64,000 nt of DNA, taken from positions 2,331,421-2,395,420 of the forward strand of contig NZ_FNWC01000007.1 of the NCBI RefSeq assembly GCF_900104635.1, written 5' to 3'. Numbering within the stretch: the stretch's first letter is position 1; the number at the start of each line of letters is the position of its first letter. The notes below the pieces were generated by a model. It was not told the DNA's origin. It saw nothing but the letters and a program-made list of their open reading frames with translations, and made no database searches. Shown piece by piece: positions 44,818-53,400 of the stretch. The stretch is from Coprococcus phoceensis. Lineage in GTDB: Bacteria; Bacillota; Clostridia; Lachnospirales; Lachnospiraceae. The translations under genes and the position numbers were made by a program.

Positions 44818-45872
44818 TAGTTTTTACAACTCCTTTTATAACAATCAATAATACTAGTTCCAATCTGTTTAGCAAGCAATGGCGGTACTGCATTACCTAT
44901 TTGTCTTGCTATATCCACTTTACTTCCAGTAAAGAGAAAGTCTTTTGGAAAAGTTTGTAGCATTGCCCCCTCCCTAAGAGAAATACTTCTGTCCTGTTCT
45001 GGATGACCAAACTTTCCTCTTGTAAAGCTATCAAATCTTGCTGTAATAGTTGGCGAGACTTCATCCCACGCCATTCTTCCATAGACATTTCTGTATCCAA
45101 TCACAGAACTATCTATTTTATGGCAATCAGCCAAAAGTTCTTTTGGGAGATACTCTCGTCCTTGTCCCGGCTTTAAAGCTCTAATCCGTTTAAGATTAAT
45201 TTCAGATAATCTATCACGCCTGTGAAGTGAAATTCCCGGATAATCACTTCCATCTTTAGGCGGCTCTGGCAAACTTCCAATAATATCTCTAACAGTATAA
45301 TGTTTTTCCATTTCTTTTGGATATTCGTAATATACTCCCATATCACTTCGTTCACCAATAATAATATATCTTTTTCTTCTTTGTGCAACTCCATAATTCT
45401 GGGCATCCAAAAGCTTAATATGAACTGTATATCCAATATTTTTTAGTTTATCAAGAAGTTCCTCCAGAATTGTTTTCCCTCTTTTCCCCGCAATTCCTGA
45501 AACATTTTCCATAACAAAATATCGAGGATATAATTCATCTACCAATTGTGCATACTTAAAAACAAGCTTATTTCTCGGATCCTCATCTGCACCTCGTCTC
45601 TGCACAGAAAATCCTTGGCATGGTGGTCCTCCTGCAAGAAGAAATAATTCTCCTCGTTGCATTTTACAAATATTCAAAGCTCTTCCATCCAATATGTCAT
45701 TTATATCTGCAGTAAACGCTGGATGCCTAAAATATTTTTTATTTGCTTCTATTGTTTTAATGCACCGATTATCAATATCAAAGCTCAAACGAATATCAAA
45801 TCCCGCTTGCTGTAAGCCAAGCCCTAAGCCACCAGCTCCACAAAAGCTATCTATACATGTATATTTAACCAT
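44817..45872 (-). CDS. DNA cytosine-5 methyltransferase (first of pair)
   Basis: 351 residues. All main m5C motifs are visible: I SFCGAGGLGLGLQQAGF, IV GGPPCQGFS (catalytic Cys), VI ENVSG, VIII QRRKRYIIIG, a recognition region (about 195-280) and X IGNAVPPLLAKQIG. It shares one base with the restriction gene and overlaps the other methyltransferase by 8 bases, so translation is coupled. Confidence 0.93.
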   Translation of the reverse strand: MVKYTCIDSFCGAGGLGLGLQQAGFDIRLSFDIDNRCIKTIEANKKYFRHPAFTADINDILDGRALNICKMQRGELFLLAGGPPCQGFSVQRRGADEDPRNKLVFKYAQLVDELYPRYFVMENVSGIAGKRGKTILEELLDKLKNIGYTVHIKLLDAQNYGVAQRRKRYIIIGERSDMGVYYEYPKEMEKHYTVRDIIGSLPEPPKDGSDYPGISLHRRDRLSEINLKRIRALKPGQGREYLPKELLADCHKIDSSVIGYRNVYGRMAWDEVSPTITARFDSFTRGKFGHPEQDRSISLREGAMLQTFPKDFLFTGSKVDIARQIGNAVPPLLAKQIGTSIIDCYKRSCKN

Positions 45873-47181
45873 ATAGTTCCTCTTTTCGTTTTATTTTTAT
45901 TCCTGCAATAACACTTGAGTAAGAACTGCTGACAGGTTTCTCTATTGATTGTGGACCTTCTTTCAATTGTTGCTTTGTTGGCTCTACTGACAATATTTCT
46001 ATTAACATGTCTATCGCTATCCCGGCTGAAAAAAGAGGCGGAACTGCTTCTCCTATCTGGCGATACACATCATCCGATTTTCCTAAAAATTCAAATCCAA
46101 TCGGAAAACTCTGAAGCAATGCCGCTTCCCTAGCAGTAAGTCCTCTATCCTGTTCTGGATGTGTATATCTTCCACTTGCAGGATTACGAGCATAATGTGT
46201 TATAGTAATTGATGGTCGATCCCAATACAATCTCCCATAAGTATCCGAAAATCCCTTTGTGCGATCAAGGCACGCTGGACCAACACCTGCTGGTCTGTTT
46301 CCTCCATCATGAGGTACCTGCTTTAAAACAGCAATGGTACTTTTTTTATGTGCTACACTTTTATGCATAGGATCCGATGGATCTGCAACTCCCGCAGCAA
46401 CAGGTTTTAATGCTCCTATTGCCTCTCTAACAGTTTTATAATTTTTAGGTTCCAAATATCCTTCTGGTAATATAAATTCTTTTTTCATTCCTATTACAAC
46501 AGAGCGGAATCTTTCTTGTGGAACCCCAAAAGATGCAGCATTGTATATATTTTCTTTAACAATGTATCCTTCCTGTTCATATCTATTTTTAGCAGTATAA
46601 AAGTATTTCCAATATCTATTCGATAAGAACTCTGGTACATTTTCCATTACGAAAGCTATTGGCTGAATAAATCCTACGATATCTGCAAACACATTCACAA
46701 GATTGTTTCTATGATCGTCTTCTTCTTTCCAATACTTTTTTCTATGAGATGTAAATCCTTGACATGGTGCACAACCAATTAAAATTGTTGGCTTCCTTTT
46801 ATCATATCCTATGGTATTAAGTACTTTGATTAATTCTTCCTTATCTTCTGCCAATTCAATAATATCTCTATTTATAACTGGTGTATCAAAATTATGTGCA
46901 TAACTTTCTGCCGAAAACTTATTTATGTCGCAGCCACCCAAAAAATCAAATATGGGTATAATATCATTAACCGCAGAAAATCCAAGTGAAGTTCCTCCTG
47001 CGCCACTAAAAAAATCTATAATCTGTATTTTGTTTCCCGAATACATTTCTTTTTTTAGAGGTTTAAATTTCTTTTGTCCTTGCTGTGCCATAAGTAAAAG
47101 ATCTGTCTTATATGCTCTGAGATCTTCTGTCTCCCATATTCCGTTCGTCACATACTTTTTCAGAAAATCAATGTTCATCAT
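45865..47181 (-). CDS. DNA cytosine-5 methyltransferase (second of pair)
   Basis: 438 residues from ATG 47181, preceded by GGAGGACATC; the frame also reaches 47208. m5C motifs: I IDFFSGAGGTSLGF, IV GCAPCQGFTSHRKK (catalytic Cys), VI ENVPE, VIII QERFRSVVIG, X IGEAVPPLFSAG. It is clearly different from its neighbour in the recognition part. Two m5C enzymes in one R-M operon usually methylate the two strands of an asymmetric site. Confidence 0.92.
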   Translation of the reverse strand: MMNIDFLKKYVTNGIWETEDLRAYKTDLLLMAQQGQKKFKPLKKEMYSGNKIQIIDFFSGAGGTSLGFSAVNDIIPIFDFLGGCDINKFSAESYAHNFDTPVINRDIIELAEDKEELIKVLNTIGYDKRKPTILIGCAPCQGFTSHRKKYWKEEDDHRNNLVNVFADIVGFIQPIAFVMENVPEFLSNRYWKYFYTAKNRYEQEGYIVKENIYNAASFGVPQERFRSVVIGMKKEFILPEGYLEPKNYKTVREAIGALKPVAAGVADPSDPMHKSVAHKKSTIAVLKQVPHDGGNRPAGVGPACLDRTKGFSDTYGRLYWDRPSITITHYARNPASGRYTHPEQDRGLTAREAALLQSFPIGFEFLGKSDDVYRQIGEAVPPLFSAGIAIDMLIEILSVEPTKQQLKEGPQSIEKPVSSSYSSVIAGIKIKRKEELYG

Positions 47182-47410
47182 GATGTCCTCCATTCGTATT
47201 GTCTTCATCCGCTACAATCTCCATCATATCTCCAACATCGCAGTTAAGTGCACAACATACTTTATCAATTACATCCGTTGTTACTCTTTCATTTTTTCCT
47301 AATTTAGCTAATGCATTTGTACTAATCCCAGAAGATAAGCGAAGGTCTTTTTTTTTCATATCTTTATCTATAAGAAGTTTCCAAAGTTTTCTATAGCTAA
47401 TAGCCATCAA
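47168..47410 (-). CDS. XRE-family regulator of the R-M operon (C-protein-like)
   Basis: 80 residues with a Cro/C1 helix-turn-helix (LRLSSGISTNALAKLGKNERVTTDVIDKVCCALNCDVGDMME) and an acidic, His-rich tail. It is the first gene of the operon and overlaps the second methyltransferase start by 14 bases. Such controllers delay restriction until methylation is complete. Upstream, 47411-47604 is AT-rich, with two TATACT direct repeats near 47445-47470 that could be its binding site and promoter. Confidence 0.85.
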   Translation of the reverse strand: MMAISYRKLWKLLIDKDMKKKDLRLSSGISTNALAKLGKNERVTTDVIDKVCCALNCDVGDMMEIVADEDNTNGGHHDEH

Positions 47411-47604
47411 TTAACCCTCCATTTCTAAAGTCAATTCTTGCCTTAGTATAACTTATAATAGTATATCTCAATTTTATTGTTTGGTCAATTTAAAATTGCA
47501 ATCCTCAATTAATTTATCCATTTGGCAATCGTCAAGTAACATTTGACCATATTTTAAATTTCACTTTTCCCCACAAAAATATTATTCATAAAAATGCAGA
47601 GACA

Positions 47605-49437
47605 TTATCTCCCTCTGCCCCTATTCCACAGCTTATCTTCTACCTTTTCTTTATCAACATTTCTACTAACGCTTTCATCATAAATGCTCTGAAACTCTTC
47701 ATAAAGCCCGTCACCATCCAGCCCTATTCCAAGTCTTTTCATCACATCCGAGAACAGCCTTATGCTTCCACTTACATCAGCAATATCAAACTCGAATATA
47801 TCTGCCTTAACATAATCACTGACATTCTCATAACCGCCAAGCTCTGATATTCTCCTGACAATCCAGCCAGCTTTGTCCACAGATTTAGTTTCTCTAGTTT
47901 CCACAAATTCACTTTTACCTGTTACATCAGCAATACTTTCGCCAACTCTTGCCACATTCGTATCCGATAGATTATGGATTTCCGAAATTCCTATACCCTC
48001 TAAACCAGTCTGTTGTTTTCTCGCACTATCTGTTTGCTCTTTCTGTCTGCCTATTTCATTCTGATTATTATTAAGATTCATTACCTCAACACTTGCATCA
48101 GGCTTAACAACTGCTGCCGCCACTTTCTCAACCTCAGTATTCTCTTCCATCCCCGGTATCTCAACATCCCTGTCAGCAACAATCTCCTCATTCCCCGACA
48201 CCGCATAATAAACTGTATACAAATCTTCTTTTATAATGTCATCCGCAAGCTGTATCTGCCTCTTAATTTCCCTTTTCTCCTGCTTCAGTTCGTCCAGTTC
48301 TTCCTGCACTTCCACATGCCATATCTGATATTCCCGGTACTGCTCTTCATTCTTTATACTGCGTTTCCGACTAGAGCTTTCTCTGTATATCTCATGCTGT
48401 CTGTCCTCAATCTGCTGGATTTTTTCTTCCTGCTCACCTATGAAATCCACAAGATCCACAACACTTTTGATGTCATTATTTACAAGTAGCAGATATTCGT
48501 CCTGCAACCGATGAAACCTCTTCAAATCCTCTGTATACTTTGCTCCGCCGACTACAAAGCGCTTCTGCTCTACAATCCTTAACCTGTACAGCTTTGCATA
48601 AAACTTCTTCTGGAATGGTGACAGCTTCGCTCGGTGCAATCCTCTGATATCCGACGAATAAAAGTAAGGCTTTGCCATCCAGGGCATATCCACATGATGC
48701 CTTAACGTCTCCTCTGAAAACATTTCGTCCAGCTTTGCCAGTTTATGATAATACCGAAATCCCGGTGCCTGCACCTCCATCCATGCGTCTTTCTTAAATA
48801 CATATCCAAGTCTTTTCATCAGATATTTAAAATGCTCCACATTTCCGGCTGCATATGCACACATCTTGGCATCACGAAGAATTATTTCTTTCATGGACAT
48901 TTCCTTTTCCCACTTGTCCCTTCTGATATTCTTTGGATTCTTGCTGTACTCTGCCGGCATTATGGAAAGTCCAAGTTCATCACAATATTTATTTGTGATA
49001 GGCTGGAGATGATTCTTCCAGTTGCTTTTCGGTGAATTGTATTTCTTGCCGGTTGTCATGCTGACACTGTTCCAGATAAGATGTCCATGCATATGCTCTC
49101 TGTCTGTGTGGACTGCATACACAGCCTCATAATCATCACTAAGCACATCCTTCGCAAAGTGCTCCAGCACATACATTGCCTGCTCTGCCGTCACTTTTTC
49201 TTCCGGTGAAAATGATATGATCACATGATACCCCTGCCTTTTACCCGTCTTATGAAAAATGTTCTTTGTCTCTTCCATCTGCTCAAATGCTGTATCCGGC
49301 AGGCAGTTAATACCGCCCACCAGTACACATTCTTCTGTCTTATCTGGATTCTGAATATATTCCAAAGCATTCTTTAGGTGTGATGCTGGATTTCTACCTT
49401 CCGATTCCATGATATTTAGGATCTTTGTAATCGCCAT
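47605..49437 (-). CDS. MOBP-type relaxase/mobilisation protein
   Basis: 610 residues. The N-terminal relaxase domain has an early tyrosine region (NALEYIQNPDKT), GYHVIISF and the metal-binding HTDREHMHGHLIWN (HxH type). The C-terminal half is charged and partly coiled coil (about 310-400). The enzyme would nick oriT and lead single-strand transfer with help from a conjugative plasmid or ICE. It overlaps the accessory gene (49416-49778), the usual mobC-mobA arrangement. Confidence 0.9.
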   Translation of the reverse strand: MAITKILNIMESEGRNPASHLKNALEYIQNPDKTEECVLVGGINCLPDTAFEQMEETKNIFHKTGKRQGYHVIISFSPEEKVTAEQAMYVLEHFAKDVLSDDYEAVYAVHTDREHMHGHLIWNSVSMTTGKKYNSPKSNWKNHLQPITNKYCDELGLSIMPAEYSKNPKNIRRDKWEKEMSMKEIILRDAKMCAYAAGNVEHFKYLMKRLGYVFKKDAWMEVQAPGFRYYHKLAKLDEMFSEETLRHHVDMPWMAKPYFYSSDIRGLHRAKLSPFQKKFYAKLYRLRIVEQKRFVVGGAKYTEDLKRFHRLQDEYLLLVNNDIKSVVDLVDFIGEQEEKIQQIEDRQHEIYRESSSRKRSIKNEEQYREYQIWHVEVQEELDELKQEKREIKRQIQLADDIIKEDLYTVYYAVSGNEEIVADRDVEIPGMEENTEVEKVAAAVVKPDASVEVMNLNNNQNEIGRQKEQTDSARKQQTGLEGIGISEIHNLSDTNVARVGESIADVTGKSEFVETRETKSVDKAGWIVRRISELGGYENVSDYVKADIFEFDIADVSGSIRLFSDVMKRLGIGLDGDGLYEEFQSIYDESVSRNVDKEKVEDKLWNRGRGR

Positions 49438-49778
49438 ACTTCCATCACCTCCCCGAATGTTTTCTTTACCTCATCCATACTGCTCTGCAATTTATCAATA
49501 TCGCTGTAATACAATCTTCCCTGTGAATTGCCAAGCTTAACCACCTGATTAATATTATTTGCAATACCTGCAATAACACGAATTATTTTTGCCCTGTCCT
49601 CTGGATAACTTGTATCAATGTTGCCTCCTGTCCGAATTAATTCTCTTATATAGGCACTTGCTGTCATTCCTGTTCGCTTAAGTGCCGCTTTCAGAATATC
49701 CATATCTTTCTCTGACAGCTTCACCGATATCTTATAATCTTTCCTGTCAGACTTGTATCTTCTCTTTCCATCTGCCAT
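49416..49778 (-). CDS. MobC/NikA-like relaxosome accessory protein
   Basis: 120 residues from ATG 49778 (MADGKRRYKSDRKD) after AAAGGGG. The N-terminal part is a ribbon-helix-helix DNA-binding segment (YKISVKLSEKDMDILKAALKRTGMTASAYIRELI). A family-typical IAGIANNINQVVKLGN helix follows. It would bind oriT and recruit the relaxase. It overlaps the relaxase gene by 22 bases. Confidence 0.88.
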   Translation of the reverse strand: MADGKRRYKSDRKDYKISVKLSEKDMDILKAALKRTGMTASAYIRELIRTGGNIDTSYPEDRAKIIRVIAGIANNINQVVKLGNSQGRLYYSDIDKLQSSMDEVKKTFGEVMEVWRLQRS

Positions 49779-49889
49779 ACGTTTTTCCCCTTTCGTAATT
49801 TCCAAATTCTGTATCAAACCAATCTCTTTTTATCTGTACCATTGCTTTTTTCATCCTTTCTAAAAGTTCTGCTTATAGGTTTTGCAAGA

Positions 49890-49945
49890 TGCGGAAAAGG
49901 TCGGACCTTTTCCCGAAAAAATATAAACGCATCAGCGTTTACATA
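49890..49945. other. Candidate oriT region
   Basis: Two clean hairpins stand just upstream of the accessory gene: GGAAAAGG-TCGGA-CCTTTTCC (49893-49913) and AAACGC-ATCA-GCGTTT (49925-49940). Inverted repeats next to nic and upstream of mobC are usual for MOBP origins of transfer. The nick site itself was not identified. Confidence 0.4.
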
Positions 49946-49988
49946 ATTTTTCGTCTTGGCTGGAGCACCTGCACCCTGTATATGATAT

Positions 49989-50384
49989 GTGGTGGTTAAT
50001 GTACCACCACAATTACTGATATGGTGGTTGAAGTTCCACCTGATTTAAAAGTGGTGGCACTTTTTGCCATCACTTTGCTTATTTGGTGGCATTTTCCGCC
50101 ACCGCTTTTCCATTTTGATGGCACTTTCCGCCACCATGACTTTTTTCTCGCTTATCTGAGTGGTGGCGCTTTTTGCCGTCACTTTGCTGTTTTGACGGCG
50201 CTTTTTGCCGTCACTTTGCTGTTTTGACGGCGCTTTTTGCCCCCACTTTTGCATTTTGACGGCACTTTTTGCCTCCACACTTTTTCGGCTCTGATTTGTG
50301 CGGGGGCGCTTTCTGCCCCCACTTTGTGGTTTTGTGGGCGCTTTCTGCCCCCATTTGCACGTTTTGGGGGCGCTTTTTGCCCCC
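49989..50384. repeat. Array of about twelve stem-matched hairpins
   Basis: The 400-base gap between the mobilisation genes and the Xis-like gene is filled with short hairpins. Clear units: GTGGTGG/CCACCAC (49989-50010), GGTGG/CCACC (50023-50040), GTGGTGGC/GCCATCAC (50051-50073), GGTGGC/GCCACC (50085-50103), GTGGTGGC/GCCGTCAC (50160-50182), GACGGC/GCCGTC (50194-50212), GGGGGC/GCCCCC (50302-50320 and 50366-50384). Imperfect units lie at 50117, 50226, 50258 and 50334. Most share a 7-base loop such as GCTTTTT. Arms change together between units, so structure rather than sequence appears conserved. The minus strand reads open as a Lys/Gln/Ala-rich repeat, which I do not call a gene. Confidence 0.75.
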
Positions 50385-50399
50385 ACTCGCTGGATTCAC

Positions 50400-50795
50400 C
50401 TATTCAGTTGTCTCTTTCACCATTACATCTGCATCCAACATCACATTTTCTGCTATCTCAGCACCATCTTCCGACAATTCATTTGTTTCAGGCGGTATAT
50501 CCACTTCATCCTGTTCACTTATCACAGAATCCCCAACTGCCGCTTCATAATCCATTTCTTCTGCAACCTTGCTTCGTTTACGCTGTGGCTCATAATCCAG
50601 ATTGTAATAATCTTCGTAACCATAGATTTTCTGTTCAAAGTACTTCCTTGGACATTTACCCCGCATGGTGAAATAACCTTTTGCCTCAAGCTCTGCATTA
50701 TATTCCTTTATAATTGCATATGCCTTCGTCATCCCGATACCAAGCATCTGGCTTATCTCACCTGCATCTATGAATGCTTCCTTTATACCCTTCAT
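50400..50795 (-). CDS. Excisionase-like DNA-binding protein
   Basis: 131 residues. The N-terminal half is a MerR/Xis-type winged helix (FIDAGEISQMLGIGMTKAYAIIKEYNAELEAKGYFTMRGKCPRKYFEQKIYG), the usual form of element-borne excisionase or replication helper proteins. The C-terminal half is acidic and disordered (Glu/Asp-rich). It is divergent from the XRE gene, with palindromes between. It probably aids excision or controls the mobilisation genes. Confidence 0.75.
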   Translation of the reverse strand: MKGIKEAFIDAGEISQMLGIGMTKAYAIIKEYNAELEAKGYFTMRGKCPRKYFEQKIYGYEDYYNLDYEPQRKRSKVAEEMDYEAAVGDSVISEQDEVDIPPETNELSEDGAEIAENVMLDADVMVKETTE

Positions 50796-50954
50796 GCAGC
50801 TCCTCCTTTCATAAATCGTTATTTTAAATACGTGTTTTACAAAACAGCTATCCTGTTCTTCATTTAATCCGTATTTCTAATTCGTGTTTATTTTAATATC
50901 CTTTTCAAAATTTGTCAATAGAACTTTTTATAATTACGCACTTGCAATTCGTTT

Positions 50955-50990
50955 TTGTTTATGATAAAGTAATCGTACAATCATAAACAA
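50955..50990. promoter_or_regulatory. Inverted repeat operator in the Xis/XRE divergent region
   Basis: TTGTTTATGAT (50955-50965) and ATCATAAACAA (50980-50990) are perfect 11-base arms with a 14-base spacer, between the divergent regulator genes. Confidence 0.6.
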
Positions 50991-51000
50991 GTCACTTACT

Positions 51001-51037
51001 GATACGTATTTCATTTAATATCAACCTAATACGTATC
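51001..51037. promoter_or_regulatory. Second inverted repeat operator before the XRE gene
   Basis: GATACGTATT (51001-51010) and AATACGTATC (51028-51037) are perfect 10-base arms with a 17-base spacer, 40 bases before the XRE start. Likely the XRE protein's own operator. Confidence 0.6.
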
Positions 51038-51076
51038 TTTACAACGGACTATTTCATATAAAGGAAGGTGAACAGA

Positions 51077-51673
51077 ATGGCTTACTCTGATTCCATTAAA
51101 CTTACTATGTCCTCTTCAGAAGAAATCGGAAAGGCAATACAGAAGCAGCGCAGAGCACAAAAGATCACGCAAAAGGAGTTTGCACAGCGTCTGGGAAAAT
51201 CAGAACGTACTATCCAGAAATATGAATCTGGTGAAATACTGTTAAAGATAGATGTTTTAAAACAGATTGCTAATGAATTAAATGTTCCATGGCAGGAGCT
51301 TTTATTTGCAAAAGATACTAATACTCCAAAAGATAATACTACCGCTGAATATCCGGCATATGAATTCCACACTATGTCAGATGTAATCAATGCTCTCTTT
51401 GCCATAACTGAACTTACTGATTTTTCATTTGAGCTGACCAACACCAAACCTCCTGAAAGTCCTGAATGGACTGCCGGGATCAAGGTTAATGGCAAAGGCA
51501 ATGGAAAATATGATGCAGACTTCTGTCTCTTTATGGAAAACTGGATAGAAAAGAAGAATATGCTTCAGACAGGAAAAATTTCAAAAGAAAAGTTTGATTC
51601 ATGGAAATCAGATATGTTGGCATATTATAAGGATTCCAGACTGGATAATGAAGCCGATTCAAAAACTGAATAA
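51077..51673 (+). CDS. XRE-family regulator of the mobile element
   Basis: 198 residues from ATG 51077 after GGAAGGTG. It has an N-terminal Cro/C1 helix-turn-helix (IGKAIQKQRRAQKITQKEFAQRLGKSERTIQKYESGE), a linker, and a C-terminal domain of unknown fold (about 95-198). It probably represses excision and transfer genes from the operators upstream. It precedes the integrase in the same direction; the 176-base gap between them holds no further gene. Confidence 0.9.
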   Translation: MAYSDSIKLTMSSSEEIGKAIQKQRRAQKITQKEFAQRLGKSERTIQKYESGEILLKIDVLKQIANELNVPWQELLFAKDTNTPKDNTTAEYPAYEFHTMSDVINALFAITELTDFSFELTNTKPPESPEWTAGIKVNGKGNGKYDADFCLFMENWIEKKNMLQTGKISKEKFDSWKSDMLAYYKDSRLDNEADSKTE

Positions 51674-51849
51674 TTGCAGGCTTACACCTTTAGTAAAGAA
51701 AAAGCTCCGGCCCACTCCTTCTCGCAAAAGGAATAACCGAAGCTATGTAAGTGATTGACCCGAAGGCTTTATAATCACCCTGAACAAGTAGATTATATCA
51801 TAGCCTTTTGATGATTGCACAACAATTTTACAAAAAGGAGATGATATTC

Positions 51850-53100
51850 ATGCCAGCTTACAAAGATGAAAAAACTGGTAAATGGTTCGCCAAGTTCTAT
51901 TATACGAACTGGCAGGGAATCAAAAAACAGAAGTGGAAAAGAGGCTTTGCCACCAAAAAGGAAGCCTTAGGATTTGAAAGGGATTTTCTGGAAAAGCAGT
52001 CTGCCAATCCTGACATGACATTTCAAAACCTTTATGAAATTTATATGGAGGATACGGCTGCAAGACTTAAGCAGTCAACTCTTCTGACAAAAAAGGCGGT
52101 ACTACAGACGCATATTCTTCCATTCTTCGGTAGCAAGCCGATAAATGAAATCAAAGCCTCTGATGTACGAAGATGGCAGGCGAAGCTTATGAGTTCGCCG
52201 AATAATTACTCCCAGACCTATCTGAAAAAGATTAACACGGAGCTTAACAGCATCATCAATTACGCCAAGCGTTTCTATGACCTTAACACCAATCCCTGCG
52301 GCAAGGCAGGCACCATTGGAAAAGCAAAGGCTGAGGAAATGGATTACTGGACTTACGATGAATATATTGCTTTCCGTGAGGGTGTAAAAGACAAGTCGCT
52401 ATCGTATATATGCTTTGAAGTCCTGTACTGGACTGGTATGCGAGAAGGTGAACTGCTTGCTCTATCACCTGCTGATATTGACCTTGATAACAAGACAATA
52501 TCCATCAACAGAACATATCAGCGGATAGAAGGAAAAGATGTATTTACATCACCTAAGACAAGAAAAAGTAAGCGAAAGATTCCGATTCCGGATTTTCTCT
52601 GCCAGGAGCTATCAGACTATATCCAGTCAAGGTATATGCCTGACGCAGATGAAAGGCTGTTCCCGGTAACAAAATCATATCTCTCACACGAGATGATAAG
52701 AGGTTGCAAAAACACAGATGTAAAGAAGATACGAATCCACGATATCAGGCATTCGCACGCCAGCTTACTTATTAATCAGGGCTGTGATGCGCTGATGTTA
52801 GCAGACAGGCTCGGACACGAGAAAGTATCCACAACACTTAACACATACTCTCATCTATTTCCACATAAACAGCAGGAGCTTGTGCATAGTCTGGAATCAT
52901 TGCAGGCAACAGATTCGCCAACACCTGAACCACCATCTGATAACCCTCTGCTTGAAGCAATAGGTATCACCTGTGAAGTATCTCATGCTCAGGACAACGG
53001 CTCAGATGTAACAATCCGACCTCAGTTTGGACCTGCGTTAGTACCACCAAATACCGCATCAGGGAAAATCATCCAGATGCCACAAAGAAAGATCATATAG
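51850..53100 (+). CDS. int: Tyrosine integrase of the mobile element
   Basis: 416 residues from ATG 51850 (MPAYKDEKTGKWFAKFYYTN) after AAAAAGGAGATG. It has an N-terminal AP2-like arm-binding domain (about 5-50), a SAM-like core-binding domain (about 55-155) and a C-terminal catalytic domain with R (YWTGMREGELLALSP), IHDIRHSHASLL (HxxR), LGHEKVSTTLNTYSHLF (H and catalytic Y). Arm-type 11-base repeats follow the gene. It would catalyse excision and integration of the ~19 kb element. Confidence 0.94.
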   Translation: MPAYKDEKTGKWFAKFYYTNWQGIKKQKWKRGFATKKEALGFERDFLEKQSANPDMTFQNLYEIYMEDTAARLKQSTLLTKKAVLQTHILPFFGSKPINEIKASDVRRWQAKLMSSPNNYSQTYLKKINTELNSIINYAKRFYDLNTNPCGKAGTIGKAKAEEMDYWTYDEYIAFREGVKDKSLSYICFEVLYWTGMREGELLALSPADIDLDNKTISINRTYQRIEGKDVFTSPKTRKSKRKIPIPDFLCQELSDYIQSRYMPDADERLFPVTKSYLSHEMIRGCKNTDVKKIRIHDIRHSHASLLINQGCDALMLADRLGHEKVSTTLNTYSHLFPHKQQELVHSLESLQATDSPTPEPPSDNPLLEAIGITCEVSHAQDNGSDVTIRPQFGPALVPPNTASGKIIQMPQRKII

Positions 53101-53175
53101 AAGAAATCCAGCAGTCATCAGGGTTTCTTGCTATTAAAGTTAATAATAACCATATGAAGACGATAGAAAAAAGAG

Positions 53176-53208
53176 TAGTTGCTATTAGTAGCAAATTAGT
53201 AGCAGAGC
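53176..53208 (+). repeat. Right arm-type integrase site (three 11-base repeats)
   Basis: Three repeats with an 11-base period; TTAGTAGCAAATTAGTAGCA (53185-53204) matches the left arm site at 34189 in 19 of 20 bases. Confidence 0.65.
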
Positions 53209-53217
53209 AAAAGAAAA

Positions 53218-53254
53218 AGTCTCGGAATCCGCTTGTTTAGCGGATTCCAAGACT
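53218..53254 (-). terminator. Strong hairpin at the right end of the element
   Basis: GGAATCCGCT (53224-53233), loop TGTTT, AGCGGATTCC (53239-53248), extended by AGTCT/AGACT. A T-run follows on the minus strand, so it would stop transcription entering from the host side. Confidence 0.75.
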
Positions 53255-53263
53255 TGTGGCTCT

Positions 53264-53274
53264 TATTCAAACTC
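53264..53274 (+). repeat. Candidate right core attachment site
   Basis: TATTCAAACTC, matching 34075-34085 in 10 of 11 bases, lies beyond the arm repeats and the terminator. Confidence 0.35.
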
Positions 53275-53377
53275 GGCAATTTCGGAGATATTACTAAACA
53301 TATTTATTTAGTTTTCATCTCATTTCTGCCGTTATTTTATCTCTGTTACATATATTATTTTGGCTTGCTGATTTTCT

Positions 53378-53399
53378 GTTGCCAATTTGTTGCCATTTC
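53378..53399 (+). repeat. Arm-type repeat of another integrase
   Basis: GTTGCCAATTT and GTTGCCATTTC stand head to tail with an 11-base period. They differ in sequence from the int arm sites, so they probably mark the end of a second, lost element. The truncated HicB frame ends right next to them. Confidence 0.5.
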
Positions 53400-53400
53400 A

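Noticed and set aside
49989..50384. CRISPR array
   Set aside because: Units vary in sequence and spacing, are built around hairpins with a constant loop, and have no unique spacers or cas genes nearby.
50045..50386. Minus-strand ORF of 113 residues rich in Lys, Gln and Ala
   Set aside because: It is the translation of the hairpin array, has no ribosome binding site, and its repeats follow the stem-loop period.
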